Below the pieces are notes generated by a model. It saw nothing but the letters and a program-made list of their open reading frames with translations, was not told the origin of the DNA and did not search any database. Below are positions 14,888 to 23,300 of a stretch of DNA of 44,005 nucleotides, piece after piece. Where the stretch lies: the IMG/VR virus record IMGVR_UViG_3300036715_001102, positions 1 through 44,005 of that record, one strand, 5' to 3'. A program made the position numbers and the translations under genes. How positions within the stretch are numbered: the first letter of the stretch is position 1; each line of letters starts with the position of its first letter. This DNA is from a virus.

Positions 14888-15445
14888 ATGCGCTTAAAGC
14901 ACATCATGTTGGACAATGAAACACTCTCTACTCGTACCTCAGCGGCTATTCTCAGTATTGGGGCCGTCCGATTTGATTTGCATACAGGCACTATTGACGA
15001 CAGCGGGTTCTACTCATCGGTCTCTATCGACAGTAATGTCGAAGCCGGTCGACACATCAGCGAGTCTACTATCGTATGGTGGATGGACCAAGGAGAGTCA
15101 GCGAAGAAACTCTTCACCGAGCCTAAAGTACCTCTACTCCAATCGCTACTCGCCCTGACCGAATTTATTGGTGATGATGATTGTCAGATCTGGAGCTGTG
15201 GTGCTGACTTTGATATTCCTATGCTGGCGCATGCCTACCATAGTTTCAATCTGGAAGCACCTTGGAAGTTCTACAACGCAAATTGTTACAGGACTTACAA
15301 AAAGTTGCCCGGTGCTCCGAAGATGGCAAAACAAGCAGTCGTTAAGCACAACGCGCTGCATGACGCTCATGCACAGGCAATTCATGTGTGCGAGATCCAC
15401 GCAGCACTCTTCTCACGTTCAAATATGAAAGCATCCAAAGTATGA
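14888..15445 (+). CDS. DnaQ/RNase T-like 3'-5' exonuclease
   Basis: 185 residues. Exo I motif HIMLDNETLST (Asp/Glu, about 8-11), exo II IWSCGADFDIPML (about 101), and exo III HNALHDAHAQA (His/Asp, about 155-160) give a DEDDh-type active site, as in the small Rv2179c-like RNase T-fold family common in phages. The likely role is trimming DNA or RNA ends during replication or degrading host nucleic acid. AGGAAAAAG upstream of the ATG; coupled to the next gene by ATGA. Confidence 0.85.
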   Translation: MRLKHIMLDNETLSTRTSAAILSIGAVRFDLHTGTIDDSGFYSSVSIDSNVEAGRHISESTIVWWMDQGESAKKLFTEPKVPLLQSLLALTEFIGDDDCQIWSCGADFDIPMLAHAYHSFNLEAPWKFYNANCYRTYKKLPGAPKMAKQAVVKHNALHDAHAQAIHVCEIHAALFSRSNMKASKV

Positions 15446-15822
15446 CTTCTATAGTTAAAGTAACAGCGCACTGTGCATCGACAAAGATGGTTCAGGTAAT
15501 GCTTAACGGCAAACCAGAACGCACTTTGTATGAAACCGAATCCGCCGAGTTTTATATCTACGATAGCCGCTCGATTTCAGTTAGTGAGGTTGAGGTAAAC
15601 ACAACTTCTGATGGTTATCTTCTTCCTCATCAACGCCGCGTCGTAGATGAGAAAGCCGAACTTGATGAAAAGATCAGTCTACTCGGTAACTTCACTCTGA
15701 CTACGACTTTTCTTGGCCTACACCTAGGCGAACAAAAACGTCTGCAAGACCAGCGTGCAGCGATGGGGCTGTATTCCGGCATCCTTGGTGAACGTATCGC
15801 CGCTTTTAGTACAGGAGTATAA
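15442..15822 (+). CDS. Conserved hypothetical protein (HQRRVVDEKAELDEK motif)
   Basis: 126 residues; ATG 15442 overlaps the exonuclease TGA, and the longer frame from 15388 is inside that gene. Two parts: an N-terminal beta region (KVTAHCASTKMVQVMLNGK) and a C-terminal helical region opening with LPHQRRVVDEKAELDEKI and ending MGLYSGILGERIAAF. The second part is a widespread small phage domain of unknown function, here probably fused to an extra beta domain. Confidence 0.7.
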   Translation: MTSIVKVTAHCASTKMVQVMLNGKPERTLYETESAEFYIYDSRSISVSEVEVNTTSDGYLLPHQRRVVDEKAELDEKISLLGNFTLTTTFLGLHLGEQKRLQDQRAAMGLYSGILGERIAAFSTGV

Positions 15823-15823
15823 A

Positions 15824-16024
15824 ATGAGATTTTATCAAACGACAGGCGATAATTCTGACGGCACATCGGTAAGCTGGAACGGCTCAGCAGCCGACGCTAG
15901 TAAGCAGCGCTCAGCGTTAAAGAAAGAAGGCTACAAAGGCGTCAGTACTGAAGAGTACGACATCCCTACCAACAAGACTGAGCTGTTGGCTTTCCTGAAC
16001 ACGAATAAGGTGGTGTTATCATGA
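15824..16024 (+). CDS. Small hypothetical protein
   Basis: 66 residues from ATG 15824, with GGAG about seven bases upstream; the longer frame from 15755 lies inside the preceding gene. Contains WNGSAADASKQRSALKKEGY and VSTEEYDIPTNKTELLAFLN, a pattern seen in small phage proteins. Coupled to the next gene by ATGA. Function unknown. Confidence 0.65.
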   Translation: MRFYQTTGDNSDGTSVSWNGSAADASKQRSALKKEGYKGVSTEEYDIPTNKTELLAFLNTNKVVLS

Positions 16025-16311
16025 CCATCGAAGCTACTCTTGCTGAACGTGGCAAGCGTTACGGTAAGTTTGCTGACCACGCTGCTATCGCACAAAACAT
16101 GCAAGATGTTATGCGCAATACTAGTGGCTGGGCAAAATTAGCCGCTGACCAGAAGCAGGCGTTGACCGTCATCGCTGATAAAGTTGCCCGTATGCTCAAT
16201 GGTGATCCTGCCTACCTCGACAACTGGCACGACATAATCGGTTATGCCAGGCTTGTCGAGACGCGCATGATCGAAAGCCAAACACCTGTTCTTTCCCCTA
16301 AGAAGAAGTAG
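16021..16311 (+). CDS. Conserved hypothetical protein (DUF6378-like)
   Basis: 96 residues with the recognisable series ERGKRYGKFADHAAIAQ, WAKLAADQKQAL and MLNGDPAYLDNWHDIIGYA, which belongs to a small all-helical family widespread in phages and possibly related in pattern to nucleotide-pyrophosphohydrolase-like proteins. Its biochemical role is not known to me. The next gene begins at the base after its stop. Confidence 0.75.
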   Translation: MTIEATLAERGKRYGKFADHAAIAQNMQDVMRNTSGWAKLAADQKQALTVIADKVARMLNGDPAYLDNWHDIIGYARLVETRMIESQTPVLSPKKK

Positions 16312-16713
16312 ATGGCTCAAAAACCTGAAACGACGTTCACCACGAGCGTCCACAAACATCTCCCTCAAAGCCTCTACCGCATGAAGACGCATAATCCTTA
16401 TATGGGAGGGATACCAGATGTTTGGTACTCAGGAAACAGTGACCTCTGGGTTGAGTATAAGTTTGAAGTGCTGCCAAAACGGGAGACTACACTTATTCCC
16501 GTCACGATCAGTGAGCTTCAAGCTGAATGGCTCAACAAGCGGTATAGCGAGGGTCGCAATGTCGCTGTCATCGTAGGGTGCAAGGAAGGTGGTGTCGTTC
16601 TTACCGACCGCGCCTGGAACTCCTCGCTCAACAAGCAAGACTTTTTAGGAAAGCTTATGAGCCGGCAACAAATAGCAAAGTGGATCATGGATAGGACGGG
16701 TGGCTCACCTTGA
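16312..16713 (+). CDS. VRR-NUC/PD-(D/E)XK-like nuclease
   Basis: 133 residues. The core YMGGIPDVWYSG (Asp about 36) and LWVEYKF (E-x-K, about 44-46), followed by an alpha/beta region (GRNVAVIVGCKEGGVVLTD), matches the compact VRR-NUC/Holliday-junction-resolvase-like nuclease fold. It would cut branched or damaged phage DNA. Begins directly after the previous stop, and its TGA overlaps a TTG start candidate. Confidence 0.72.
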   Translation: MAQKPETTFTTSVHKHLPQSLYRMKTHNPYMGGIPDVWYSGNSDLWVEYKFEVLPKRETTLIPVTISELQAEWLNKRYSEGRNVAVIVGCKEGGVVLTDRAWNSSLNKQDFLGKLMSRQQIAKWIMDRTGGSP

Positions 16714-16877
16714 ACTTCAATGCTTTATTCACCACTGCGCGTGTCATAACCGCAACATATCGAATAGTTTCGACGACCTTACTACTGTACTACATTACGA
16801 AGAGCTTATCGAATGGACGAGAAATACCTAGAAATGGCCGGCGATTTCGCGGCGCGCATAATCGAGAGTGGGATTGA
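16710..16877 (+). CDS. Possible small membrane protein with TTG start
   Basis: A 55-residue frame opening with TTG that overlaps the nuclease TGA (TTGA). Residues about 5-30 are hydrophobic with a transmembrane-like stretch (VSTTLLLYYITKSL); the C-terminus is basic. GGACGGGTGG upstream could serve as the ribosome site. It fills an otherwise empty 99-base gap but overlaps the zinc protein start by 65 bases. Tentative. Confidence 0.35.
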   Translation: MNFNALFTTARVITATYRIVSTTLLLYYITKSLSNGREIPRNGRRFRGAHNREWD

Positions 16878-17028
16878 ACGTTCTCGAAAAAGCGCCACAA
16901 TGCCCATCGATTTTGATGGGCATTGTAGTTGTGGGGAGGAAATACCCAAGATCCGTATAGATCATGGGTATTTTAACTGTGTTGATTGCCAGACTGCCAT
17001 AGAGCGAGCGGGCAAACATCTAAGATAA
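16813..17028 (+). CDS. DksA/TraR-type C4 zinc-finger protein
   Basis: 71 residues. CSCGEEIPKIR and CVDCQTAIER place four cysteines at about 38, 40, 56 and 59 in the spacing of the TraR/DksA zinc finger, after an N-terminal helix. Phage TraR-like proteins bind RNA polymerase in the secondary channel and change promoter choice without ppGpp, so it may modulate host transcription. The acidic tip residues typical of DksA are reduced, as in other short homologues. GAAGAGC upstream is a weak ribosome site. The gene contains two strong hairpins. Confidence 0.8.
   Translation: MDEKYLEMAGDFAARIIESGIERSRKSATMPIDFDGHCSCGEEIPKIRIDHGYFNCVDCQTAIERAGKHLR
16897..16926 (+). repeat. Intragenic 12-bp perfect hairpin
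   Basis: ACAATGCCCATC (16897-16908) and GATGGGCATTGT (16915-16926) are perfectly complementary with loop GATTTT. They lie inside the DksA/TraR-like coding sequence just upstream of the zinc-finger codons. Confidence 0.7.
16941..16972 (+). terminator. Intragenic hairpin followed by T-run
   Basis: AATACCCA (16941-16948) pairs with TGGGTATT (16965-16972), with GATC/GATC inside; TTTT overlaps and follows the 3' arm. It sits 15 bases after another hairpin in the same gene and resembles an attenuator, though it is within coding sequence. Confidence 0.4.
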
Positions 17029-17036
17029 TATCAACA

Positions 17037-17315
17037 ATGGGATTTACCACGATGGAATGGACAGAAGCCCTTAAAAACGACGCGGCCAGACAGGGCTGGG
17101 CGTTGACTGCATTTTGGGACCAAGCGAAGCAGCGCATTGAGATGCAGATATTCAAGGACGATACGTCCAATATATTTACTACGGACGAAGCAGCCCGAGG
17201 GTACGTAGCCGAACAGACAAAGCGCGGTGACAAATTAGCGGTACTGGCTACCCAGTCCGTATTTCAAAGCAAACTCGGCGCTGAAGATCGCCGGACAAAC
17301 AGGGGTAAGAAATGA
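17037..17315 (+). CDS. Hypothetical protein
   Basis: 92 residues from ATG 17037 (MGFTTMEWTEAL); an alternative ATG at 17052 would remove five residues, and neither has a strong ribosome site. Predicted alpha/beta (QGWALTAFWDQAKQRIEMQI, then a helix with TTDEAARGYVAEQTKRG), ending basic. Coupled to the next gene by ATGA. No family recognised. Confidence 0.6.
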   Translation: MGFTTMEWTEALKNDAARQGWALTAFWDQAKQRIEMQIFKDDTSNIFTTDEAARGYVAEQTKRGDKLAVLATQSVFQSKLGAEDRRTNRGKK

Positions 17316-17596
17316 TACAGCAAGAACCAGAAATGGGCGAGATGGTAGACACACCAATCGGTCGCAAGAGCATGTTGCTGATCGTGGCGGCGCTGGAGCA
17401 GTATTACAACCCATTCACTACAATCGCGCTGCTATGGGGCATTGACGATGTGAAGTCACGTAGAGAGAGTCTCACTGATGAGCAGGCGATGGACGTACTA
17501 AATGAGTGCAAGGATAACCACGATGCAGAGCAAGGTATGAGTTGGGGCACGATCGATTTCTGGATTGGTGAGCTGTTTGGGGACGAAGATGTTTAA
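17312..17596 (+). CDS. Hypothetical protein
   Basis: 94 residues, acidic, mainly helical (KSMLLIVAALEQYYNPFTTI and ESLTDEQAMDVLNECKDN). ATGA overlap with the preceding gene; its last eight bases overlap the ligase start. Function unknown. Confidence 0.65.
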   Translation: MIQQEPEMGEMVDTPIGRKSMLLIVAALEQYYNPFTTIALLWGIDDVKSRRESLTDEQAMDVLNECKDNHDAEQGMSWGTIDFWIGELFGDEDV

Positions 17597-18473
17597 GCCG
17601 ATGCTCGCCAAGGACTACGACCCAGCCAAATTAGTCTATCCAGTGTATGCCAGTCCGAAGCTTGACGGCATACGTTGCTCGATCCTGAATGGCAGGCCGG
17701 TATCGCGTACACTCAAAGACATACCGAATTTTTTTGTGCGCTCCTGCCTCACCTACGATATGTTTGATGGGATGGATGGCGAGCTGATCGTCGGCGATGT
17801 TACTGCCGACAACGTATTTAGCAATACGTCCTCACATGTTATGTCCCGCGATAAAATATTTTGCTTTACTTACTATGTGTTTGACCTGCACGACAGCGAG
17901 TTTCCTTTTGATTCGCGTTACCGAAAACTACTCGGGAGGATGGACAGGTTTCCGACGCTGCATTTTGAAATTCGCGCGCTTCCCCAAACTACTATTAACA
18001 ACGAAGATGAACTCGCTGTCTATGAGGCCGAACAAGTCAATGCTGGTTATGAAGGCGTGATTCTGCGTAAGATCGACGGTCACTACAAATACGGCCGCAG
18101 CACTGTCAATGAAGGTCTACTTCTGAAGGTTAAACGCTTTGAAGATAGTGAGTGCGAGATTCTTGAAATCGTCGAGCAGCTTAAGAACAATAACGAGAAG
18201 ACAGTAAACGAACTCGGCCGTAGCAAGCGCAGTTCGCACCAGGGGAACAAGACCGGTAAGGATACCACGGGTGCCCTGAAGGTTCGCGATCTCAAAACTG
18301 GCATGGAGTTCCATATCGGCACCGGTATGGATGATGCACTGCGTCAAGAAATATGGGACAACAAACATCTGTATATCGGGCGTATTGCCACGTACAAATT
18401 TTTCCCTGTCGGGGTTAAAGACCTACCCCGCCATCCAGTATTCAAGGGCTTTAGGTCTAAAGAGGATATGTGA
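17589..18473 (+). CDS. ATP-dependent DNA ligase
   Basis: 294 residues from ATG 17589 (MFKPMLAKDY), chosen because GGGACGA lies just upstream and the product begins in the family's usual way. Motif I SPKLDGIRC (Lys about 24), motif III DGMDGELIVG (about 62), motif IV EGVILRK (about 157), motif V LLKVKRF (about 176), then an OB-fold-like C-terminal domain (about 195-290). Length fits small phage ligases. It joins nicks during phage replication and recombination. Confidence 0.9.
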   Translation: MFKPMLAKDYDPAKLVYPVYASPKLDGIRCSILNGRPVSRTLKDIPNFFVRSCLTYDMFDGMDGELIVGDVTADNVFSNTSSHVMSRDKIFCFTYYVFDLHDSEFPFDSRYRKLLGRMDRFPTLHFEIRALPQTTINNEDELAVYEAEQVNAGYEGVILRKIDGHYKYGRSTVNEGLLLKVKRFEDSECEILEIVEQLKNNNEKTVNELGRSKRSSHQGNKTGKDTTGALKVRDLKTGMEFHIGTGMDDALRQEIWDNKHLYIGRIATYKFFPVGVKDLPRHPVFKGFRSKEDM

Positions 18474-18703
18474 TGAAAACTAAAGAACTTATTGCCCACA
18501 TAAAGCAACTAGCGAAAAGCTCCTGTTTTTACGAGTGCGCTCAAGGAATGCTTCGCATCGAATATTCATGCGACGACGATAATTTCAGTTGTATTGACGA
18601 GGATTCTGGGGAAATGTATCAGATCCATTTTGAGGAAGTAGACAAACTCAGAGATAAGTTTTATAAACTTGTCCCCGAAGGTATTTTAGAAAATCTTAGA
18701 TAG
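18473..18703 (+). CDS. Hypothetical protein
   Basis: 76 residues from ATG 18473, which shares its A with the ligase stop (TGATG). Acidic with four Cys (CFYECAQG and CDDDNFSC), alpha/beta pattern. No family recognised. Confidence 0.6.
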   Translation: MKTKELIAHIKQLAKSSCFYECAQGMLRIEYSCDDDNFSCIDEDSGEMYQIHFEEVDKLRDKFYKLVPEGILENLR

Positions 18704-18712
18704 GAAATAATC

Positions 18713-19546
18713 ATGCAACTCGCAACCCGATTCGGTAAGAACCGCAGATCAACTGTATCAGACATGCCACTTACCGACGATCAAATTCGTCGTGTAGCTC
18801 CTTCAATTTTCGCCGACGAGAAACATGCCAGTCGCTCCGCGCGCTACTCGTACATTCCTACCATCGATGTGTTGCGTGGTCTGCAAAAGGAGGGTTTCCA
18901 ACCCTTCATGGCTGGCCAGTCCGGTACGCGCATCGAAGGTAAAGAGGCACATACTAAACACATGCTGCGTCTGCGTCATGCTGATCAGATCGTCGGCAAG
19001 GAAGCCAACGAGATCATCCTGATCAATTCACATGACGGTACCAGCTCGTACCAGATGCTTGCTGGTTGTTTCCGCTTCGTCTGTATGAATGGCATGATCT
19101 GTGGTGAGACCACCAACGATATCCGCATCAAACACAGCGGTGATATTACTAACAACGTTATCGAAGGCGCGTTCCGTGTCCTTGATGATTTTGATCTGAT
19201 CAATGAGCAGCGTGATGGCATGAAGTCGCTCACGTTGAATCGCGGTGAACAGAACGCGTTCGCTCACGCCGCACTTGAACTGAAGTATGATGTGACGGAT
19301 TTGGTACCAGCACCGATCACTGAGGAGCAGATACTTCGCGCTCGCCGTACTGAAGACCGTACCGATGATATGTGGACCACGTTTAACCGTGTCCAGGAGA
19401 ATCTGATACGTGGCGGTCTGTCTTCACGTTCGGCAAATGGCCGTCGTACCTCAACCCGTGAAGTGACTGGCATTGATCAGAACACTAAACTTAACCGAGC
19501 GCTGTGGACTCTCGCTGAGTCGATGCGTGCACTGAAAGCTGCGTGA
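18713..19546 (+). CDS. DUF932 phage/plasmid-like protein
   Basis: 277 residues. The middle (SHDGTSSYQMLAGCFRFVCM followed by NGMICG, about 105-130) and HTKHMLRLRH are the signature of the DUF932/'phage-plasmid primase P4-associated' family often found in phage replication regions. Its biochemical activity is unknown. TAGGAAATAATC upstream gives a good ribosome site. The stop overlaps the following ATG (TGATG). Confidence 0.82.
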   Translation: MQLATRFGKNRRSTVSDMPLTDDQIRRVAPSIFADEKHASRSARYSYIPTIDVLRGLQKEGFQPFMAGQSGTRIEGKEAHTKHMLRLRHADQIVGKEANEIILINSHDGTSSYQMLAGCFRFVCMNGMICGETTNDIRIKHSGDITNNVIEGAFRVLDDFDLINEQRDGMKSLTLNRGEQNAFAHAALELKYDVTDLVPAPITEEQILRARRTEDRTDDMWTTFNRVQENLIRGGLSSRSANGRRTSTREVTGIDQNTKLNRALWTLAESMRALKAA

Positions 19547-19839
19547 TGAATCCGGGCGATTCCGATAAGCACATGGTCTGGATTTATCCGGACCAAGAGT
19601 CGCCACCGCGCGGCGTTAAAATCGCCCTGCTCACCATCGGTAACATTGAGGTGACAGGGAACTGGACCGACGACGGACGATACAAAGCATGGCAGCGTTT
19701 GTTTAGTCGGGACAAGGAGCACGAGAAGAACCTAAAGGCGTCACTATCCACTAGTCTACATGAGTGCGTCGGAACCAACGAAGGCGTGGACTTCGCTAAA
19801 CTGTTTGCACTCGGCGTTCTCGTTCGCGATACGCTATAA
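19546..19839 (+). CDS. Hypothetical protein
   Basis: 97 residues from ATG 19546 (MNPGDSDKHMVWIYPDQESP); a GTG one codon upstream is possible. N-terminal beta strands (RGVKIALLTIGNIEV) and helical C-terminus. It is the last gene before the intrinsic terminator at 19843. Function unknown. Confidence 0.65.
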   Translation: MNPGDSDKHMVWIYPDQESPPRGVKIALLTIGNIEVTGNWTDDGRYKAWQRLFSRDKEHEKNLKASLSTSLHECVGTNEGVDFAKLFALGVLVRDTL

Positions 19840-19842
19840 ACG

Positions 19843-19869
19843 AAGCCAGCTAACCACGCTGGCTTTTTT
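19843..19869 (+). terminator. Rho-independent terminator
   Basis: AAGCCAGC (19843-19850), loop TAACCAC, GCTGGCTT (19858-19865), followed by TTTT: an 8-bp GC-rich stem with a T-run. It lies three bases after the stop of the last large plus-strand gene and should end the replication-operon transcript. Confidence 0.85.
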
Positions 19870-19878
19870 GAGGACATT

Positions 19879-20043
19879 ATGATTATCTATGCAAATTTCA
19901 GTGTATCGATACATGGTACGGAGCTAAAAACAGAGGATGAGCTTAGCGACCTCGCCCTGAAAATACAAGCCCTTGTCGCCAAGACTTGCAAAAACACGGA
20001 GGTAGAAATCGAGATAACAGAACATGCTGGCGAAGAGGAGTAA
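19879..20043 (+). CDS. Small acidic hypothetical protein
   Basis: 54 residues (MIIYANFSVSIHGTELKTED onward), ending in an acidic tail (EHAGEEE). TGAGGA eight bases upstream is a good ribosome site, although the gene lies just behind the terminator at 19843, so it would need read-through. Last plus-strand gene before the convergence zone. Function unknown. Confidence 0.6.
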   Translation: MIIYANFSVSIHGTELKTEDELSDLALKIQALVAKTCKNTEVEIEITEHAGEEE

Positions 20044-20047
20044 ACCC

Positions 20048-20090
20048 TTAACGCGTCTTAACGCGTCTTAACGCGTCTTAACGCGTCTTA
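20048..20090. repeat. Four tandem 10-bp repeats (ACGCGTCTTA)
   Basis: Four identical consecutive copies of ACGCGTCTTA (20051-20090), with a leading TTA, each containing the ACGCGT palindrome. The 10-bp period puts all copies on about the same face of the helix. Confidence 0.9.
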
Positions 20091-20307
20091 TGATGACTTT
20101 TAAGTCAGAGCGTATAGCCCCGAAATATATTCACATGGTAGAACCCTACCATCCTGAAACACAGGCACTTGCTTAATAGCAACACATTCTGATACGCAAA
20201 AAGAGTTCCATTTAGGATTTTATTTACATATTCTATTTTATTTTACTTTACTACTTTTAAGAAAGAATAGAAGAATAGAAGGAATAGAGATAAGAGCATA
20301 TAAAACA

Positions 20308-20350
20308 AGGACTTAGGGCATTCCGAAATTCTTCCGAAACGCCCTATCCT
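20308..20350 (-). terminator. Hairpin terminator candidate for the late transcript
   Basis: TAGGGC (20314-20319) pairs with GCCCTA (20341-20346), extended by AGGA/TCCT (20308-20311/20347-20350). Read on the minus strand it follows the stop of the giant gene and is followed by TTGTTTTATA. The interior contains a TTCCGAAA direct repeat. Moderate support. Confidence 0.5.
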
Positions 20351-20359
20351 TCTGAAGTT

Positions 20360-23300
20360 TTATCTCGCTCTGGAGGCCTTTGCAGCATCCAGTTTCAGTA
20401 GGCTATCAAGTGGGGAAGTCGGTATCACGCTGTTGATAAATTGAGTGGCACCGCCCACCTTATTGATGCTACCTATTGTATGCTCCACGAAGCTCGCCGT
20501 AGGTCCGAGGGCGTTCAGGTAGTTGTGTGACGCTATGCCCTTGGCCTCATCAATTGCAAACTGCCCCGTCCCAGTGATGCCAGACTTCGTTATACCGCTC
20601 CATAAATAATCACCAAACCCCCACCCTTTCTGCCATTCCGGTACGTCACCGCCGCCGCCCTGTACCATGGACTTAGCCGCAGCTGCCGCTATAGCCAGCG
20701 GTACGTATGACAGCAGCGCATATGCTGGTCCGTAATTCCCATAGTCAGACTCATGCAGCACCTTCTTTAAAATAGTGTCATGGAACGCAAACGTGTAGGT
20801 CTTCATGTGCGCCACCAGCACCCACAATGGGTCGTTCATCCACAGTGCTTTTTTCGCTTGGTCTGGCCGCACGATAGCACCGTCAATCCAAGTGTTCAAC
20901 GCCATCTTCATTTTGGCTTCGTACGCCACGTCTCCGCCGACTTCATCACGGAACACCAGCAGCTTACCGTTGGCATCCAGTTTCACATCGTCTTTGGTTA
21001 ACCCTAATTCTGCCAGCCAACGTTCACTGTGTTTACCTGCACCCTCACCGACTTGCCTCGCAATAAACCTAGCCGCAGCCACTGATGCACCAGCGCGCAT
21101 ATTTTTCGTTTGCTGCTCCATCAGGTTGACTCTGAACAACGCATCGTTTACTGTCCGGGTTGCGCCCGTCACCGTGTTGTAGTTGTTCGCCGACATTGAA
21201 GCACTCACCAACGAAGCACGTTCGATCGCGCCGATGTCTTCAGCGAACTCGATAGCTGCGTTAGGGTTCGGGTTGCTCATCAGTCCACGGAGCATCTGAG
21301 ACACCCCTAGTTTATAAGCGTTTAGCGCGTCACTCCACTCGCCACCGTTGACCTTAATACCGCCAGCATCGAGCAGACTACTGAACCAGCCAAGTCCCAG
21401 CATCCGCACGTTGGAGAACACCATCGCCGTCGCCATGTATTTACGGGCATTGGGGGAGATGTCACTACCTAGAGAACCATCAACGCCCGCTATGTATTTA
21501 CGCAGCGTCGCCTCTTCCTCTTCTGTCGCGCCCTCTTTCTTACCACGCGCGATCAAGGCTTCCATCTTGGCACCGTCGTCGCCAAAACGATTTTTCCACT
21601 CGATACGGCGGGTAGACTGCCGTGCGTAACTAGTTATCGTGTGGAGGTAATCTTGATGCAGGAACGGCGCACGGTCAGCGTCATCAATATCGAGGAAGCG
21701 TGTTTTCAACTGCTGCATCCCCGGTGAGGCTTTTGATTTCGGGATTTTCGCGTCGATACCAATCTCAGCGCCGTCATCACTCATCAGCCTGGCCATGATT
21801 TCTTCCGGCGTACCGGCATCCACCAAGCGCCCCATACCCTTCGCCTTTTGCAGCATCGCGATGAACTCATCCTGGTGCCCTGCAATGTATCGTGGGTCCC
21901 ACAGCACAGGCACATAGTCCTCAATAAAACCGAGCGAGATCTTGGCAGCCTTTAACGCGTCCATACGCTCGTCGAAGAACTTACGCAGCACCGCTTTTAT
22001 CTCGGTGTACTCGCCTACGTCCGTCTTTGACTGCATCTGGTTAAACGCTGCTTTAATATCGTCCTCGTCAAACTTCTCCAGACCGGCCATGACATCATTC
22101 ATCAAGTTGCGCACCCCTACGCCGACGGCGTTTAGATAGCCACGGTCTTCGCCGGTGTCTGTCGTATGCCGGGAAATGAGGTCCACAATCTCGGTATATG
22201 AAGGGATGCCGAAGTCGCGTATGCGAGCGCTGCCAATACCTAACATCGCCTGCGTAACCTTAACGGCCATCTCCGTGCCCTTCCTCATGTGCTCGATTGT
22301 TCCATTGCGGCCTTTAGCAACAAGTGCACGATGGACAGCGCCACGGTCTTCAATGTTCGCAGCGTACTCACCAGAATTGAAATACTCCATGATCTTCTCG
22401 GCACGCTCACTAGCTGTCCAGATACCGAAGTAGCGCTGTAACACTTCCTTGATCTGGTTCAGTATGCCAGTAGGCTTAGCGGACAACTTCAGTACGCGGC
22501 TACCGTCTGCGTTGAGAGCGTTCCAAAACTGGAACGCGTACGCCGCCGCCTCTTCATGGTCTTCAGAAATCTGCTTAAGCGCCGCTGGCTCATCCTTCAG
22601 TAGCGTGCGCAATTGAGACATGATCTCAGGGGACCGAGCGAAGCTCAGAAACTCCTTAATAACTTTATGGTCGCCGTTCTTGCGCAGCGCAGCGAACCAC
22701 GCGTGAAGCGCCTCATGGTAGCGCACACCCGTAGGGTCTTTACTGTAGACGGACACGAGGATGGTGGCCTTCTGCATTTCTTTGCCGGTGACAGGATCGT
22801 TTAACGCTTCCTTAAAAGCTCCGGCAAAATCAGTATATTCACCGTGCTCCACTTTCGGTATGGAGTGGCCGAACACCTTAGCAAAATAGGCCAGGTTGTC
22901 GTCAATTTCTTTCTGTGTGATCCGCCCGTTGTCAGGAGTCGCCGCGAGTTCAGCTTCGGTCTTCTCTATTAGCTCCTCAAGCAGCTGGACGAATTTTTTC
23001 TTACCATCAATGGCCTCTTTCTGTCCGTTGTTTTTGTTCAGCTCGTCTAGTTCTGCATTCACCCTACCCAGCGCCGCTTTCTGTTTATCAACAGCCTGCT
23101 TGATAGCGTGGTACTTTTTCGCGTCGTTGTTTTTGGATTTGGAGAACGAGACATGGTTGGTATTGATCTTACTGTCGTCATAGATGACGAAGTTTGGGTG
23201 GGTATCGTCCTTGCCGCCTTCCGCAGCAAACCTATGCCCTAAGATACCGAGGCGCTGTAAAAACTCCGAAGCACCACGGTCGCCATTCTTCCCTTTTGGG

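Larger units (their letters stand above)
20044..20359. other. Gene-free convergence zone, candidate replication origin
   Basis: 316 bases between the last plus-strand and last minus-strand genes. Contents: four tandem 10-bp repeats (20051-20090), TGACTT-TT-AAGTCA palindrome (20093-20106), ATGGTAG/CTACCAT hairpin (20135-20152), an AT-rich tract with a pyrimidine run then a purine run (about 20211-20300, with repeated GAATAGA), and a hairpin for the minus-strand transcript (20308-20350). Iteron-like repeats next to an AT-rich tract is the layout of many origins, but a pure terminator zone is also possible. Confidence 0.45.

Noticed and set aside
20048-20090. CRISPR-like array
   Set aside because: The repeats are 10 bp and directly adjacent with no spacers.
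20091-20177. 28-codon plus-strand frame after the tandem repeats
   Set aside because: No ribosome site, very short, and located in the structured convergence zone.
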